NCBI GenBank assembly: GCA_030531185.1
Contig: JAUNOG010000019.1
Span: 1 to 39,817, forward strand
DNA length: 39,817 bases
Direction: 5' to 3'
Source: Ruminococcus sp.
GTDB taxonomy: Bacteria > Bacillota > Clostridia > Oscillospirales > Ruminococcaceae
Positions within the stretch are counted from its first letter, which is position 1. Each line of letters starts with the position of its first letter. A program made the translations under genes and the position numbers. Positions 39,736-39,817 of the stretch are shown piece after piece. The notes under the pieces were generated by a model, which was given only the letters and a program-made list of their open reading frames with translations, had not been told where the DNA came from and searched no databases.

Positions 39736-39817
39736 TAATGTGGAAGAGTTAAGCGAGGTTAATGCGGTAAATCGGAATTTGCAGGGATAAATATGGTGTC
39801 TCAGGGAGAATAAATTG

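Noticed and set aside
1-39817. CRISPR array or prophage
   Set aside because: No regularly spaced direct repeats of 25-40 bases and no phage structural or integrase genes were found; the 7-nt arrays are too short and unspaced.
1-39817. tRNA or rRNA genes
   Set aside because: I saw no cloverleaf with a TTCGANTC T-arm and no rRNA stretches in the spacers, though I could not run a tRNA finder.

Overview
The window reads as chromosomal DNA of a gut or rumen Oscillospiraceae, most like Ruminococcus. It has low-to-mid GC content, strong AGGAGG-type ribosome binding sites, and sigma-A promoters with 17-bp spacers. A type I dockerin, a cellobiose phosphorylase (GH94) and a GH36 alpha-galactosidase point to a fibre-using anaerobe. 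Housekeeping order is the standard Firmicutes order: rimP-nusA-ylxR-L7Ae-infB-rbfA-nrnA-truB-(nudC)-ribF, rpmG-secE-nusG-rplK-rplA and rplJ-rplL.

Layout. 1-954: 3' part of a BspA-type leucine-rich-repeat/dockerin protein. 1092-3059: SLOG-fold protein, degenerate LCP-like membrane protein and PII-like protein under one promoter. 3253-12786: translation/RNA-processing operon with two repeat-rich spacers. 13044-17975: four-gene GldA/GldF/GldG/DUF4340 ABC system. 18149-19007: a small unknown protein and a membrane-anchored XRE regulator. 19307-21723: rpmG-secE-nusG-rplK-rplA. 21792-22240: frameshifted GNAT gene. 22390-25127: ECF sigma factor with a large transmembrane sensor/anti-sigma candidate. 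25196-29582 (minus): cellobiose phosphorylase, membrane protein, aldose epimerase. 29858-30061: DUF378 protein. 30062-30875: about 800 bp without a convincing protein gene but with a heptamer-repeat palindrome, a strongly folded RNA candidate and a separate promoter-hairpin-terminator sRNA unit. 30876-31968: second ECF sigma/anti-sigma pair. 32205-33203: rplJ-rplL behind an L10 leader. 33283-39586 (minus): aldo/keto reductase, alpha-galactosidase and a soluble PAS hybrid histidine kinase. A consensus promoter at 39707-39735 fires out of the right edge.

How the genes fit together: the left two thirds is growth machinery (transcription antitermination, initiation, ribosome maturation, tRNA modification, flavin cofactors, ribosomal proteins). 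The minus-strand block supplies intracellular use of oligosaccharides released by extracellular fibre-degrading enzymes. The two sigma/anti-sigma pairs and the kinase are sensing modules.

The most unusual material is non-coding: (i) a 37-bp-helix RNA candidate at 30151-30358 with a possible pseudoknot; (ii) a dispersed family of 7-nt-periodic palindromes, three of which begin exactly at the stop codon of the upstream gene and carry TAA/TAG every seven bases; (iii) competing hairpins between rplK and rplA; (iv) an alpha-galactosidase gene whose family-expected N terminus starts at an ATA codon. Everything was read by eye; no database search was run.
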